A DNA stretch of 64,000 nucleotides from CBDCWA01 sp965223255 (GTDB taxonomy: Bacteria; Pseudomonadota; Alphaproteobacteria; Rhizobiales; Hyphomicrobiaceae): NCBI GenBank assembly GCA_965223255.1, contig CBDCWA010000003.1, positions 682,001 to 746,000 of the forward strand, written 5' to 3'. Each line of letters starts with the position of its first letter. Position 1 is the stretch's first letter. The notes below the pieces were generated by a model, which made no database searches, was not told where the DNA came from, and was given only the letters and a program-made list of their open reading frames with translations. Made by a program: the position numbers and the translations under genes. Positions 18,237 to 27,047 of the stretch are shown one piece after another.

Positions 18237-19259
18237 ATGGCTAAGATCGTATATGGATTTGGATCTTCGCACGGGCCGCTGCTTTCGACGCCCCCCGAAA
18301 GGTGGGACCTGCGAGCCGCCGATGACCGGAAGAACCCAAGTCATCCTTTTCGTGGTGGCGTCTATTCATTCGAAGAACTGATCGAGCGGCGTGCAGGAGA
18401 ACGAGACTTTGTTAAGGAAGCCTCGCTGGAAACCCGACAGGAGCGCCATAAGCGAAATCAAAATGCGCTCGATCGTCTTGCCGAAAAACTTGATGACATC
18501 GATCCGGACATTGTAGTTATCGTCGGTGACGATCAGCACGAGTGGTTTCACGATGACATTCAACCCGCATTTACAGTCTATTGCGGTGAGCAAGTCATCA
18601 ATACTGCGCTTGATCAGGACCTCATGAAAAAGAAATCTCCAGGGGTCGCGATCGCAATGTCGGGTTATTATCCCCCGGAGGATCATGTCTACCCTGTGCC
18701 GGTTGATCTTGCTCGGGCGATAATTCAACAAACCATCGCCGATGAATTCGATGTTGCCGTTTCGATGACACAGCGTGCGAATGCCAAAGGCCCGATCGGC
18801 GTTGGCCACGCCGTTGGATTCATATATCGTCGCATTCTCAAAGACCGGCCGATTCCGATTGTTCCAATCCTGCTGAATACCTACTTCCCGCCCAATCAAC
18901 CAACCGCAAAGAGGTGCTATGAATTCGGCCAATCTATTGGCCGTGCCATTAGAGGTTGGGACGGCGCAAACGCTGATAAGCGGATTGCGATCTGTGCATC
19001 GGGCGGCATCAGCCATTTTGTTGTCGATGAAGAATTCGATCAACGGATTCTGGCTGCGCTGAAGGCGCGGGATACCGAAGCAATCTTTTCTGAACCCGAG
19101 AACATTTTTCTTTCCGGGACCTCTGAAACGAAGAACTGGATAACACTCGCTGGTATCGTGTCAGAGACAGACTTGCAAATGAACCTTATCGACTACGTGC
19201 CAGCATACCGATCGGAGGGCGGAACGGGATGCGGCATGGCCTATGCGGCGTGGGAGTAA
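18237..19259 (+). CDS. LigB-superfamily class III extradiol ring-cleavage dioxygenase, catalytic subunit
   Basis: 340 residues related to the B subunit of protocatechuate 4,5-dioxygenase. These non-haem Fe(II) enzymes open catechol-type rings next to the hydroxyls. Seen: an early iron ligand in FGSSHGPLL (His12), DPDIVVIVGDDQHEWF with the second set of ligands, the acid/base His in GVGHAVGF, and ICASGGISHF near residue 260. Start at the ATG at 18237 with AGGGA upstream. No LigA-type small subunit gene is adjacent. Neighbours (dihydroxyphthalate-decarboxylase-like, Rieske oxygenase) suggest a role in breakdown of a substituted aromatic acid. Confidence 0.88.
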   Translation: MAKIVYGFGSSHGPLLSTPPERWDLRAADDRKNPSHPFRGGVYSFEELIERRAGERDFVKEASLETRQERHKRNQNALDRLAEKLDDIDPDIVVIVGDDQHEWFHDDIQPAFTVYCGEQVINTALDQDLMKKKSPGVAIAMSGYYPPEDHVYPVPVDLARAIIQQTIADEFDVAVSMTQRANAKGPIGVGHAVGFIYRRILKDRPIPIVPILLNTYFPPNQPTAKRCYEFGQSIGRAIRGWDGANADKRIAICASGGISHFVVDEEFDQRILAALKARDTEAIFSEPENIFLSGTSETKNWITLAGIVSETDLQMNLIDYVPAYRSEGGTGCGMAYAAWE

Positions 19260-19282
19260 GCTGAGAGGATCGAGTGCTGTCG

Positions 19283-20278
19283 CTAATGCTCCATCACAGA
19301 CGGAGCAAATAACTCTTCGAGTTTGACGAGGCGCGGGGTGAGGCCTTGCTCAAAAGAATATTGAGCAGCGGTCTCTAGTACTTTGCGATTTGCTTGAATG
19401 CCATGGCGGATAAGCGGTGTTGCCAGCGCGCTGCGGTACTCGGGCGGCACAAGCCCTGTCTCCAAATGATATCCAACGGCCTCCATACGCTCTTTCTCAG
19501 CAATTTCGTTGGCCCTTTCAAACGCCTTGAATACGTTGAGAATGACCCAGGGGTGCTTCTCGGCAACCTCTCGCTTGATAACCATGCCATGGTTGATCGG
19601 ATAAATACCTGTCTTTTTATAGTACCGCATCCCTTCGGCGTGGGGGTCAGGAAATAGAGTTTTAAAATCAGGGTGCCGGTAAAGATCGACGGTCGAGCGA
19701 TCAACCAGATTATTGGTCCCAGCCAAGTAACGCAGAGCACCGTCAAGTTTGCCGTCTAACAACAATTGGCCAAGGTTTGTATCGTTTGGAATATAGCAAA
19801 GCTTTACATCGGCGGGTGGTTTGAAACCGGTTGCAGCTCCCTGACTGTGGTCGTCGTTTCGTTCCATCCAGAATTCGATATCGCGGGGATGTACGCCGTA
19901 TTCGTGCTCTAGAAAACCGCGGGTCCAAAGTGCTGCCGTCTGCTGATATTCGGGCACGCCCAGCTTCTTACCGACAAGGTCACTGGGTTTGTCGATGCCT
20001 CTGTCCTTTCGTACCAGAGTACCGACCTGGAACATACGACGCGTTGTGAATACAGGTATGCCAACCCATCGATCATCCCCACCGGCAACCGCCATCATCA
20101 GGGATGACATCGACATCTCCGAGATATCAAAATCGGCGAAGCGGAGCTGCCGCCAAAACAACTCTGAAGCGTGAACCGCCGTGCAGATCAGATCTATACC
20201 ATCGGGCTTTACCTTGCCCTGCAGAATCGGTCGTGTGCGTGGATTATCCGCCATGCCAATACTGAGTTGCAAATCCAT
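19283..20278 (-). CDS. 4,5-dihydroxyphthalate decarboxylase-like protein (binding-protein fold, no signal peptide)
   Basis: 331 residues of the family that holds Pht5-type 4,5-dihydroxyphthalate decarboxylases and related ABC/NMT1-like binding proteins. Seen: LSIGMADNPRTRPILQG at the N-terminus, FDISEMSMSSLMMAV, IPVFTTRRMFQVG, and IYPINHGMVIKRE. There is no signal peptide, which favours a cytoplasmic enzyme over a transport protein. Start at 20278 with AGAGG seven bases upstream. It reads in the same direction as the Rieske oxygenase gene, 48 bases downstream of it, so the two are probably co-transcribed and act on the same phthalate-like substrate (inference). Confidence 0.83.
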   Translation of the reverse strand: MDLQLSIGMADNPRTRPILQGKVKPDGIDLICTAVHASELFWRQLRFADFDISEMSMSSLMMAVAGGDDRWVGIPVFTTRRMFQVGTLVRKDRGIDKPSDLVGKKLGVPEYQQTAALWTRGFLEHEYGVHPRDIEFWMERNDDHSQGAATGFKPPADVKLCYIPNDTNLGQLLLDGKLDGALRYLAGTNNLVDRSTVDLYRHPDFKTLFPDPHAEGMRYYKKTGIYPINHGMVIKREVAEKHPWVILNVFKAFERANEIAEKERMEAVGYHLETGLVPPEYRSALATPLIRHGIQANRKVLETAAQYSFEQGLTPRLVKLEELFAPSVMEH

Positions 20279-20326
20279 GTGTGAACCTCTCATCGTTCGG
20301 CGAATGTTGGGAATATGTGTTAACTG

Positions 20327-21598
20327 CTATTTTGCAGCCTGGTTTGCGGCCAGTACTCTTCGGCAGTAGCTGCGGCCATCCTCGTTATCACCAATGTATG
20401 TAGAGGTGCAGATAAAGTCGTCGAACTGCGTGTCCGCAGGATCACGAATCAAGAACGGCGCTTCACCGGTGTCTTCCATCTGCTTGATCGCCTTAAACAA
20501 CGCTTTGCGCACCTCGATTATGACAACGTCGGTAGAGCCCAGATGTTCCTTGGTGCGATCCTGGATTGGCGTCGGACCCTGAGTTTCTATTGCGAATGCG
20601 TCCTGTGAAGGGAAGTGCAGCCCCATTCCTCCATAGCTTTCGCCGCGTCTCAACTCGTTGCGATCTTGAAGATAGCGGTTCTCCTTACGGCGCTTGTGCC
20701 GGTTGTCCAAATCAACATTTTCGGCCCTGTTCTTTCTGAGCCGATCCTTATCCAGAGGTTCAGAATGTCGATAGAAGAATTCAAACCGGCAATGGCTGTG
20801 ATCATCAATAGGCACGTACCAGCGCCCCTGATATCCACCTTCGCCGCCGGAAGTAGATGGCGTTGCGCCGCAAGGATAGACGAAGTTGTTAACGCGCAGG
20901 TATTTCCGCCCATCCGGAGTATTGTGTAGTGCAAATATTCTGGTGCCGAAACTGGTGTGCTCGATATCTATCTCTGGAGGTTCAGTTCCGCGGATGGCAC
21001 TTATATCGGCACCGGAGCGTTGGCTCGGAATTCCGGCTGGCCTGCGATGTAGATACGTTGTGTGCGCGGGATCGGTTGAACTTTCTAAACCTTGAAGCCA
21101 GTTGCACATCTGAACGACACGGAAGGTCAATCGATTGGGTTCCGGTCCGGTCAAGAATTGAAAATCTGGAATGAGTGGCGGTTCACCTTCACCCATAAAT
21201 GCCCATATCACTCCGCCTTTCTCCTGAACGGGATAAGAGGTATGACGCACCTTATGGCAGAACTTCTTGCCCTCAGGTTCTGCCGGCTGATCGATGCACT
21301 TGCCGTTAATATCAAATAGCCAGCCGTGATAGAGGCAACGCAAGCCGCCGTCCTCCACCCGTCCATAAGAGAGATCTGTTGCCCGATGCGGGCAATATTG
21401 GCCGATGAGCCCAAGCCTGTCCTTGTCATCGCGGAACAGAACCAAATCCTCACTCATGATGCGTACAGGCATCGGATCCCCACCAATTGGCATCTCTTCC
21501 ATCGTAGCAATGGGTTGCCAATAGCTTCGCAGAAATCGGCCACACGGTGTTCCAGGACCCGTTTGCGTAATCAGCTCGTTTTGCGCCGTTGATAACAT
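20327..21598 (-). CDS. Rieske non-haem iron oxygenase, phthalate 4,5-dioxygenase-like
   Basis: 423 residues. Hydroxylating oxygenase component: the Rieske [2Fe-2S] ligands are CPH (69-71) and CLYH (88-91); the mononuclear iron ligands are in DPAHTTYLH (Asp176, His179, His184), spaced as in the phthalate dioxygenase group. Start at the ATG at 21598, which gives the family length; a longer frame upstream lacks the domain. The matching reductase and ferredoxin are not in the window and must be supplied from elsewhere. It is followed by the decarboxylase-like gene and is divergent from an MFS exporter. Confidence 0.92.
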   Translation of the reverse strand: MLSTAQNELITQTGPGTPCGRFLRSYWQPIATMEEMPIGGDPMPVRIMSEDLVLFRDDKDRLGLIGQYCPHRATDLSYGRVEDGGLRCLYHGWLFDINGKCIDQPAEPEGKKFCHKVRHTSYPVQEKGGVIWAFMGEGEPPLIPDFQFLTGPEPNRLTFRVVQMCNWLQGLESSTDPAHTTYLHRRPAGIPSQRSGADISAIRGTEPPEIDIEHTSFGTRIFALHNTPDGRKYLRVNNFVYPCGATPSTSGGEGGYQGRWYVPIDDHSHCRFEFFYRHSEPLDKDRLRKNRAENVDLDNRHKRRKENRYLQDRNELRRGESYGGMGLHFPSQDAFAIETQGPTPIQDRTKEHLGSTDVVIIEVRKALFKAIKQMEDTGEAPFLIRDPADTQFDDFICTSTYIGDNEDGRSYCRRVLAANQAAK

Positions 21599-21904
21599 TG
21601 CGAATACCCACTTTCTCGCCGGCCCCTGAGCCCGATACACATTGCCATGCCATGCCTCAGGAAATCGGATGTCTTTGAAGAACACTTCGATGTTACGCGC
21701 CCGGTCACCATACCTGCAAGGATTCCCTTCAACAAAATGCACCGCAGGATAAGAAGAGAGCCCGCGCACTGCCTGACGCCGCCAGCATGTAGGCGAGGCT
21801 TGGGCAGCCCCGCGAAATAATGGTATTGGGCGTGCAATCGGAAGTCAGTGCGGCAATCCAGAACCAGCCGGACGTGCGCTAACAGATCACTTGGACCCAC
21901 CCTA

Positions 21905-23146
21905 ATGGCGATCCCAATTCAATTCGATACCGTCAAACAGACTTTGAGCAATCAGAATTTTCGAAATTACATGTTCGGAAACTTTGCCTCGCAACTGGCC
22001 ATCTGGGTTCAGCGTGTGGCGGTCCAATGGCTGACCTGGGAACTCACGCACGACCCCAAATGGTTAGGGATTATCGCTTTCGTAGACTTTTTTCCAAACG
22101 TGGTTCTTGCTCCAATTGCCGGCGCAGTGGCGGACCGCGTAAATCGCTTGAGTGCCCTCCGGCTCTACATGTCAATATCTGCTGCCATATCCGCGTCAAT
22201 TGCAGTTTGCACGATACTGGGCCTGATAAACATCACAATTCTTGCTGTTTTGGTTTGCGCAAACGGAATGGTTCTTGCCTTCAATTTTCCAGTACGTCTC
22301 GCTATTGTTCACTCGCTGGTTGAGCGCGAACGCCTCGCCTCGGCAATTGGCATCGGTGCGATGGCATTTAATGTCGCCCGCATCACTGGTCCGGCTATTG
22401 CTGGCATCATGATCTGGGTGTGGGGCGTCGCAGCAGCTATGTGCTTTACGGTCGTGGCCGATATGATCTTTGTTGGCGCGTTATATGCGGTAAGGCTTAT
22501 TGCGCCAGAGGTCAAACGTAAGTCTAAATCCGTTGGTGGCATGCCGGGCGAAATCATGGCAGGGTTTCGCTATACGGCCAACCACGCGGCAATTGCTCCT
22601 CTCTTTGTAATTCTTGTGTCAACATATATTCTAGCGCGCCCATTCGTTGACTTGTTGGCTGGATTTGCCGACGATGTATTTGGGCTTGGGGCCAGTGGCT
22701 TGGCGTGGCTCACCGCCATGGTCGGTGTTGGCGCGCTCGCTGGAAGCACGGCCTTGGCCAGTCAATCCAATTTAGTGGGGCTGACCAAGCGCATGATCCG
22801 AATGTTATTGTTGTTAATTCTGTCGGTAATTGGCTTTACCGCAACCGACAATTTTACATTCGCGCTCATCTGCGCCACGGTCTCAGGCTATTGCATTGTT
22901 ACAGTTGGCGTCACCGAGCAAACATTGCTGCAGGCTGCAACCGATGATGCAATGCGCGGCAGGGTTATGAGCTTTTATACGTTGGTTGCGCGGGGATGCC
23001 CTGCGATTGGTGCACTTCTGATGGGATCGCTCGCCGCTTATTTTGGTCTCCGGCCACCAGTGGCTCTTGGCGCCGTTTGCTGTCTTGGTGTGTGGTATTG
23101 GGCCTATCGGCGCCAAGACCAGCTTGCAGCAGCCCTCGAAAAATAA
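21905..23146 (+). CDS. MFS transporter, EntS/MFS_3-like
   Basis: 413 residues with twelve membrane helices. The loop motif GAVADRVNRLSALR after helix 2 and the AIVHSLVERERLASAIGIGAMAFNVARITGPAIAG segment, which carries the RLASAI..N pattern, are typical of the enterobactin-exporter (EntS) group of the major facilitator superfamily; DDAMRGRVMSFYTL in the second half is also characteristic. The group mostly exports small molecules. It lies divergent from the Rieske gene and 172 bases before the aminotransferase, so it may export a product or take up a substrate of either; the substrate is unknown. Confidence 0.88.
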   Translation: MAIPIQFDTVKQTLSNQNFRNYMFGNFASQLAIWVQRVAVQWLTWELTHDPKWLGIIAFVDFFPNVVLAPIAGAVADRVNRLSALRLYMSISAAISASIAVCTILGLINITILAVLVCANGMVLAFNFPVRLAIVHSLVERERLASAIGIGAMAFNVARITGPAIAGIMIWVWGVAAAMCFTVVADMIFVGALYAVRLIAPEVKRKSKSVGGMPGEIMAGFRYTANHAAIAPLFVILVSTYILARPFVDLLAGFADDVFGLGASGLAWLTAMVGVGALAGSTALASQSNLVGLTKRMIRMLLLLILSVIGFTATDNFTFALICATVSGYCIVTVGVTEQTLLQAATDDAMRGRVMSFYTLVARGCPAIGALLMGSLAAYFGLRPPVALGAVCCLGVWYWAYRRQDQLAAALEK

Positions 23147-23318
23147 TGGGCGGTCGGCCCAGCGCATGATCAAGGCTGCTGCAAATCGCGCAGTGTGAGT
23201 GTCGTCAAAACGACATTCGGCCCAAGCAGATTCAAAATCAGCTCCTACTTTTGACTCGTCCCTGATGGACTTGATATCACTCCGGCTAGAAGAGAAGTTG
23301 GCGCAGAAGGGACTTATC

Positions 23319-24494
23319 ATGCCATCAGTGGGTTTCAACAGCCTATCAATCCCCGGCCCAACCAACATGCCGTTCGAAATTCGCGCAGCAATGGACGTTG
23401 CTCTTGAGGACCATCGCAGTCCGAGTTTCCCCAAATTCACGATGCCGTTATTCGAAGACGTCAAAAAGATTTTCGGAACCGAGCGGGGCAAGGTTGCGCT
23501 GTTCGCAGGCTCGGGCACTGGCGGTTGGGAAGCGGCAATGAGCAATACCATGTCGCCGGGCGATCGCGTGCTTATCCCTGTTTATGGCCAATTCTCATTT
23601 TTGTGGGCAAATCTATGTCGCCGCCATAAGCTTGATGTCGAAGTAATCGAAGTGCCGTGGGGTGAAGGCGCACCCAACGAGACCCTCGCCGAGCGTCTCA
23701 ACGCCGACAAGTCGCATCAGATTAAGGCGGTCCTGATCTGTCACAATGAGACGGCGACGGGCGTTACCAACGATTTGCCGTCGGTACGCAAAGCCCTGGA
23801 CGCTTCAGACCACCCAGCACTTTTTATGGTTGACGGTGTGAGTTCCATCGCCAGCATTGAATTCCGCATGGATGCGTGGGGTATCGACATTGCAGTTTCT
23901 GGTTCCCAAAAAGGATTAATGCTGCCGGCTGGATTGGCGCTGGTTGGGGTCAGTGAAAAGGCCATGGCAGCGATGGCCGATGCAGAGTGTCCACGTGCAT
24001 TTTTTGATCTACGCGACATGTTCAAAATGAATGAGAGCGGGTATTTCCCATATACACCGGCCACAACTCTGCTGCGCGGTCTTAGGGCATCGCTCGACAT
24101 GCTGCTTGGCGAAGGGCTGGAGAATGTCTATCGCCGCCATCGATATATCGCAGAGGGGGTGCGCGCGGCGGTTACTGCCTGGGGCTTGCCGCTTTGCGCC
24201 AAAGACAAGCAGAGGCAATCCGACACGGTTTCGACAATTATGGTGCCCGATGGGATTGATGCTGCCGAAGTCAACCGCATTGCATTTGAGCGTTATAATC
24301 TGTCATTGGCCCTCGGCCTTGGCGAACTCGCTGGGCGGGCATTTCGTATCGGACATATCGGATGGACCAACGAACTAATGATCCTGCAGGCGATTGCCGG
24401 CACGGAACTTGCCATGCATCAGGCTGGTATCAAAGTTGAATTGGGCAAAGGCGTTGCCGCCGCGCAGAGCTGCTATCTTAGGGCACCAACCTAG
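23319..24494 (+). CDS. class V aminotransferase, aspartate/serine-glyoxylate aminotransferase (BhcA-like)
   Basis: 391 residues of PLP fold type I. Seen: IPGPTNMPFEIR at the N-terminus, AGSGTGGWEAAMSNT, GEGAPNETL, CHNETATGV, DGVSSIASI.FRMDAWGIDIA, and the PLP lysine in SGSQKG. These match the glyoxylate aminotransferases, in particular BhcA of the beta-hydroxyaspartate cycle, which makes glycine from glyoxylate. Start at the ATG at 23319 with AAGGGA seven bases upstream; GTG at 23199 would add 40 residues not found in the family. No bhcB, bhcD or bhcR is visible, but a BhcC-like aldolase lies at 12740-13897. Serine-glyoxylate activity is the alternative. Confidence 0.87.
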   Translation: MPSVGFNSLSIPGPTNMPFEIRAAMDVALEDHRSPSFPKFTMPLFEDVKKIFGTERGKVALFAGSGTGGWEAAMSNTMSPGDRVLIPVYGQFSFLWANLCRRHKLDVEVIEVPWGEGAPNETLAERLNADKSHQIKAVLICHNETATGVTNDLPSVRKALDASDHPALFMVDGVSSIASIEFRMDAWGIDIAVSGSQKGLMLPAGLALVGVSEKAMAAMADAECPRAFFDLRDMFKMNESGYFPYTPATTLLRGLRASLDMLLGEGLENVYRRHRYIAEGVRAAVTAWGLPLCAKDKQRQSDTVSTIMVPDGIDAAEVNRIAFERYNLSLALGLGELAGRAFRIGHIGWTNELMILQAIAGTELAMHQAGIKVELGKGVAAAQSCYLRAPT

Positions 24495-24619
24495 GGCCAA
24501 CGCGCGCTCACGCACGATCATAAATATCCCAAATGGCAATCAATCAGGACGGACAGGAGGGGCATGCTGGAGATTCATGCCCATTAATTAGCTGGATTAA
24601 GACAAACCGTCCCCGCCAG

Positions 24620-24838
24620 GCGGTCTTGGTAGCAGAACGCTCGGTCGCCTCCAGCGTTGCAATTGAGACGCCCGACGTTGAGTATATGAAACCCTGGAAT
24701 CTGTGCCCCCACATGAAGAGGATCACGCGTGAAACTATTCTTGAATGTCTGCGCGAATTGAGGCACGAGGTCATTATCGATCCCACTGTTGCGCAAAGAG
24801 CGCGAATTGCAGCGGAGCGTATGGTCCACCTATCCCCA
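24620..24838 (+). pseudogene. C-terminal remnant of quinolinate synthase (nadA)
   Basis: About 72 codons read like the end of NadA: AVLVAERSVASSVAIETPDVEY, then KPWNLCPHMKRIT with the last [4Fe-4S] Cys region, and HEVIIDPTVAQRARIAAERM. The usual first Cys of CNLCPH is Trp here, and the other two cluster ligands and the N-terminal two thirds are missing. The frame stays open on both sides by chance and ends at 24982. No nadB or nadC is near. It cannot be functional and is a decayed tail. Confidence 0.78.
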
Positions 24839-25013
24839 AACGTTGGTTTCCAACGACTAAGTGGTGTGATGGTTTGGCGCCGGTATCATCTGGTTATGGC
24901 TAACAGGACTCGTTCGCCCAGCGCTGGGCCCCGGCGGCGGTTGAACAAAAATGGAACTACGCGCGATTGGTCCGAAATATGATCAATTCTGAAAGTGGCT
25001 CGCACTTTAGATT

Positions 25014-25247
25014 TTATAACTTCCGCTTCACGAACGCGTCGAAGGCGCCCGAGATTCGGATAATGTCCCGCACCGGATAATCAAGATTGGGAAATACCAT
25101 CACAAATAGATCGACTTTAATTCCTGCTTTGCGTGTCGCCTCGTTGTCGGGTGGGAAGGCCAATGTACGCAAAGCAGCCTGGCCGCTGAATGTGGCGAAT
25201 GCGACGTGCCTGCCTTCAGGAGTTAACGCAAAGATTTGGGCTAAAGT
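25014..25247 (-). pseudogene. unidentified startless reading frame, probable gene tail
   Basis: An open frame of 77 codons, bounded by a stop at 25248-25250 and ending in TAA at 25014, with protein-like composition (QIFALTPEGRHVAFATFSG, later VFPNLDYPVRDIIRISG). It has no usable start codon at its head, so it is most likely the C-terminal remnant of a gene, like the nadA tail just before it. I do not recognise the family. Confidence 0.45.
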
Positions 25248-25369
25248 TCATTCTTCAGCGGGGACATGAAGCCGCAAATGCTCCTGAACGCCACGCTGGG
25301 CACCGTCAAATTCATCAAGCGACTACAAACTAGGCGAGTGTCACGGGGCTCGGTCACTTGCCGGCGATA

Positions 25370-25765
25370 TCAATCGGCTGAATCGGCATCGGGACTTTGT
25401 CCAGCGGGAGTGCTGTGGAAGTATCCTTTAGTGGACAGATCGAAGTTGTTGCCACCAGGATCAGTTCCCCGGTATTCCGCAAAAGGGCGAACAGGCTTGT
25501 GCCTATTTGGTGGGCTAAAGCCATATTGCTTGCAGCGTTCTAGGAATGGTTCGAAATCATCCACCTCAAAGCCGAAGTGATCCAACCCGCTAGGTGACTT
25601 GTCGAACTTGTTTGTGTGTATCGAGAGGTCAAAATAGCCATCGCTCACCGAAATATTGCCATTTTCTGAACGGTGCGTAACCACCAACCCCATGACCTTC
25701 ACATAAAATTCCGCGAGTTTTTCGGGATCCGGCGTCTTGATAACCAAATGCTTTATCCGGGCCAT
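25370..25765 (-). CDS. VOC family protein (glyoxalase/bleomycin-resistance fold)
   Basis: 131 residues with two VOC modules: IKHLVIKTPDPEKLAEFYVKVMGL with the first His ligand, LDHFGFEVDDFEPFLERCKQYG with the second, and YRGTDPGGNNFDLS at the end, where the usual Glu ligand is Asp. A metal-dependent lyase, isomerase or dioxygenase is possible; the substrate is unknown. Start at the ATG at 25765 with GGGAG seven bases upstream; an ATG two codons earlier is too close to that site. The gene stands alone between gene remnants and two copies of a dispersed intergenic repeat. Confidence 0.82.
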   Translation of the reverse strand: MARIKHLVIKTPDPEKLAEFYVKVMGLVVTHRSENGNISVSDGYFDLSIHTNKFDKSPSGLDHFGFEVDDFEPFLERCKQYGFSPPNRHKPVRPFAEYRGTDPGGNNFDLSTKGYFHSTPAGQSPDADSAD

Positions 25766-26098
25766 ATTCATGCTCCCTCGGTTGCCAAAAAGCAGAGTTG
25801 CCTTAGTCGGGATCATAGGCTGCCGGCGCGTTGCAACAAGTTTTTTTATGCACCCTGGAAAAGTGCATGTGGGGTTCTGGGCACAACTGCCGGTAATGAA
25901 GCCACACAAAAATCCACTGCGGTGCCCGATTCTGGCCCAAAGGACTCGTCGGCTCAGCGCTGGGCGATGTCGGGAGTTGAGGGAACAGCGGAAGCGTTCG
26001 ACATTCGCTCGTCGAATTGCCAGTTTTGATGGTAAAGCTGCTATCAACACGTCAATGTGCGACTGGGTACTGTTGATCCCTTGCGTCTCGTTCCAAAT
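25766..26098. other. intergenic stretch with dispersed repeat copy
   Basis: 333 bases between the VOC gene and the leftward membrane/TIR-like gene. The stretch at 25941-25965 matches 24905-24929 in 22 of 25 bases and carries the GCTCAGCGCTGGGC palindrome-like core. No gene is recognised. Confidence 0.5.
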
Positions 26099-26998
26099 TC
26101 AAGATAGCCAGTGCTTGGAAACGAGAAACCCGATTATGACGATTAGCACTAAGACAATTGCGCGCCAGTGTTGCGACCATCCGCCAATCTCTGTTTGGCC
26201 ACGCAATGCGGTCGGAGAGTTGGCAAGTAAAAATTCGAATGTCGCCCGCCAAGTCGCAACCTCGTTGTCAAACATATTAATAGGGTCGAATACGACAATG
26301 CGCGTCAGTTTCTTAGGCACTGGTTGCCACCCGTCGTCAAATGTAATGATTCCGACAACTGGGGTATGAGTGTCCTTAAAAGTATCATATGACGGAAGGC
26401 TAAAGCCGTGAGCGCTGGTCAGCCCAATAAAGCTACGGTAGACCGTCTCACCCTCTGGAACAACAATGATAAGCTTTGATGGGTCCTTAAGCTTACGACA
26501 TTGCTCAATCTCCCACGCAAGTCCCGGCGTGTTGCCAGCGACCAGCAGAACAAGCTGAGCCCGTTCGAGGCGTTTCAGGACAACTTGTTTCCACGCATCT
26601 TCCGGCAGGAAATCCCGTGCAGCACCTAAAGTTGGCAATGGGTTACTTGGATCACCGATGGCGACGACGGGGCCAAGACGAGAAAGAACTTTGGCGATGG
26701 CTTCTTCATCATCTACCATTTGTCCTTCGGTCTTGAACGAGCGCAAAAAAAGGATCGGCGAACGCGGGTCCTGCAATTCGAGATTGACCGCAGATGGCAC
26801 AAAGTGGCGATGGCCCTGGCGATAAAGTAAGATGGGCACAATAAAGAATGCCAATATCATCGGGCCGCCAAGTATTGGCAGTTCTTTGGGCCAGGCGTGA
26901 ACCATAGCGATAACGGAGAGCCCAGAAAGCACCAGCCAGAGATAACCAACTGCTTCGTTTCGGCGGCGACCAATGGTTATGTAGAACGGATCGGACAC
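26099..26998 (-). CDS. membrane protein with a TIR-like/Rossmann-like cytosolic domain, unknown function
   Basis: 299 residues: two membrane helices near the N-terminus (about 17-37 and 40-58), a cytosolic alpha/beta domain (about 75-190) and a final membrane helix (about 275-295). The domain starts with a strand SPILFLRSF, followed by VVAIGDPSNPLPTLGAARDFL and LVLLVAGNTPGLAWEIEQC. The W-E-I-E segment recalls the catalytic Glu region of TIR domains, but I cannot prove homology; a nucleotide-binding or uncharacterised domain is equally possible. A GTG at 26998 is preferred as start (GGGA upstream); a TTG at 27019 lacks a site. It is divergent from the EEP hydrolase with about 50 bases between. 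Confidence 0.6.
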   Translation of the reverse strand: MSDPFYITIGRRRNEAVGYLWLVLSGLSVIAMVHAWPKELPILGGPMILAFFIVPILLYRQGHRHFVPSAVNLELQDPRSPILFLRSFKTEGQMVDDEEAIAKVLSRLGPVVAIGDPSNPLPTLGAARDFLPEDAWKQVVLKRLERAQLVLLVAGNTPGLAWEIEQCRKLKDPSKLIIVVPEGETVYRSFIGLTSAHGFSLPSYDTFKDTHTPVVGIITFDDGWQPVPKKLTRIVVFDPINMFDNEVATWRATFEFLLANSPTALRGQTEIGGWSQHWRAIVLVLIVIIGFLVSKHWLS

Positions 26999-27047
26999 CG
27001 TGGAAAATTCCCAGTTCAATCACAGAAAAAATAAGAACTTAAGCTCC

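Noticed and set aside
18366..19043. Leftward 225-codon frame
   Set aside because: Complement of the LigB-type dioxygenase gene; no independent features.
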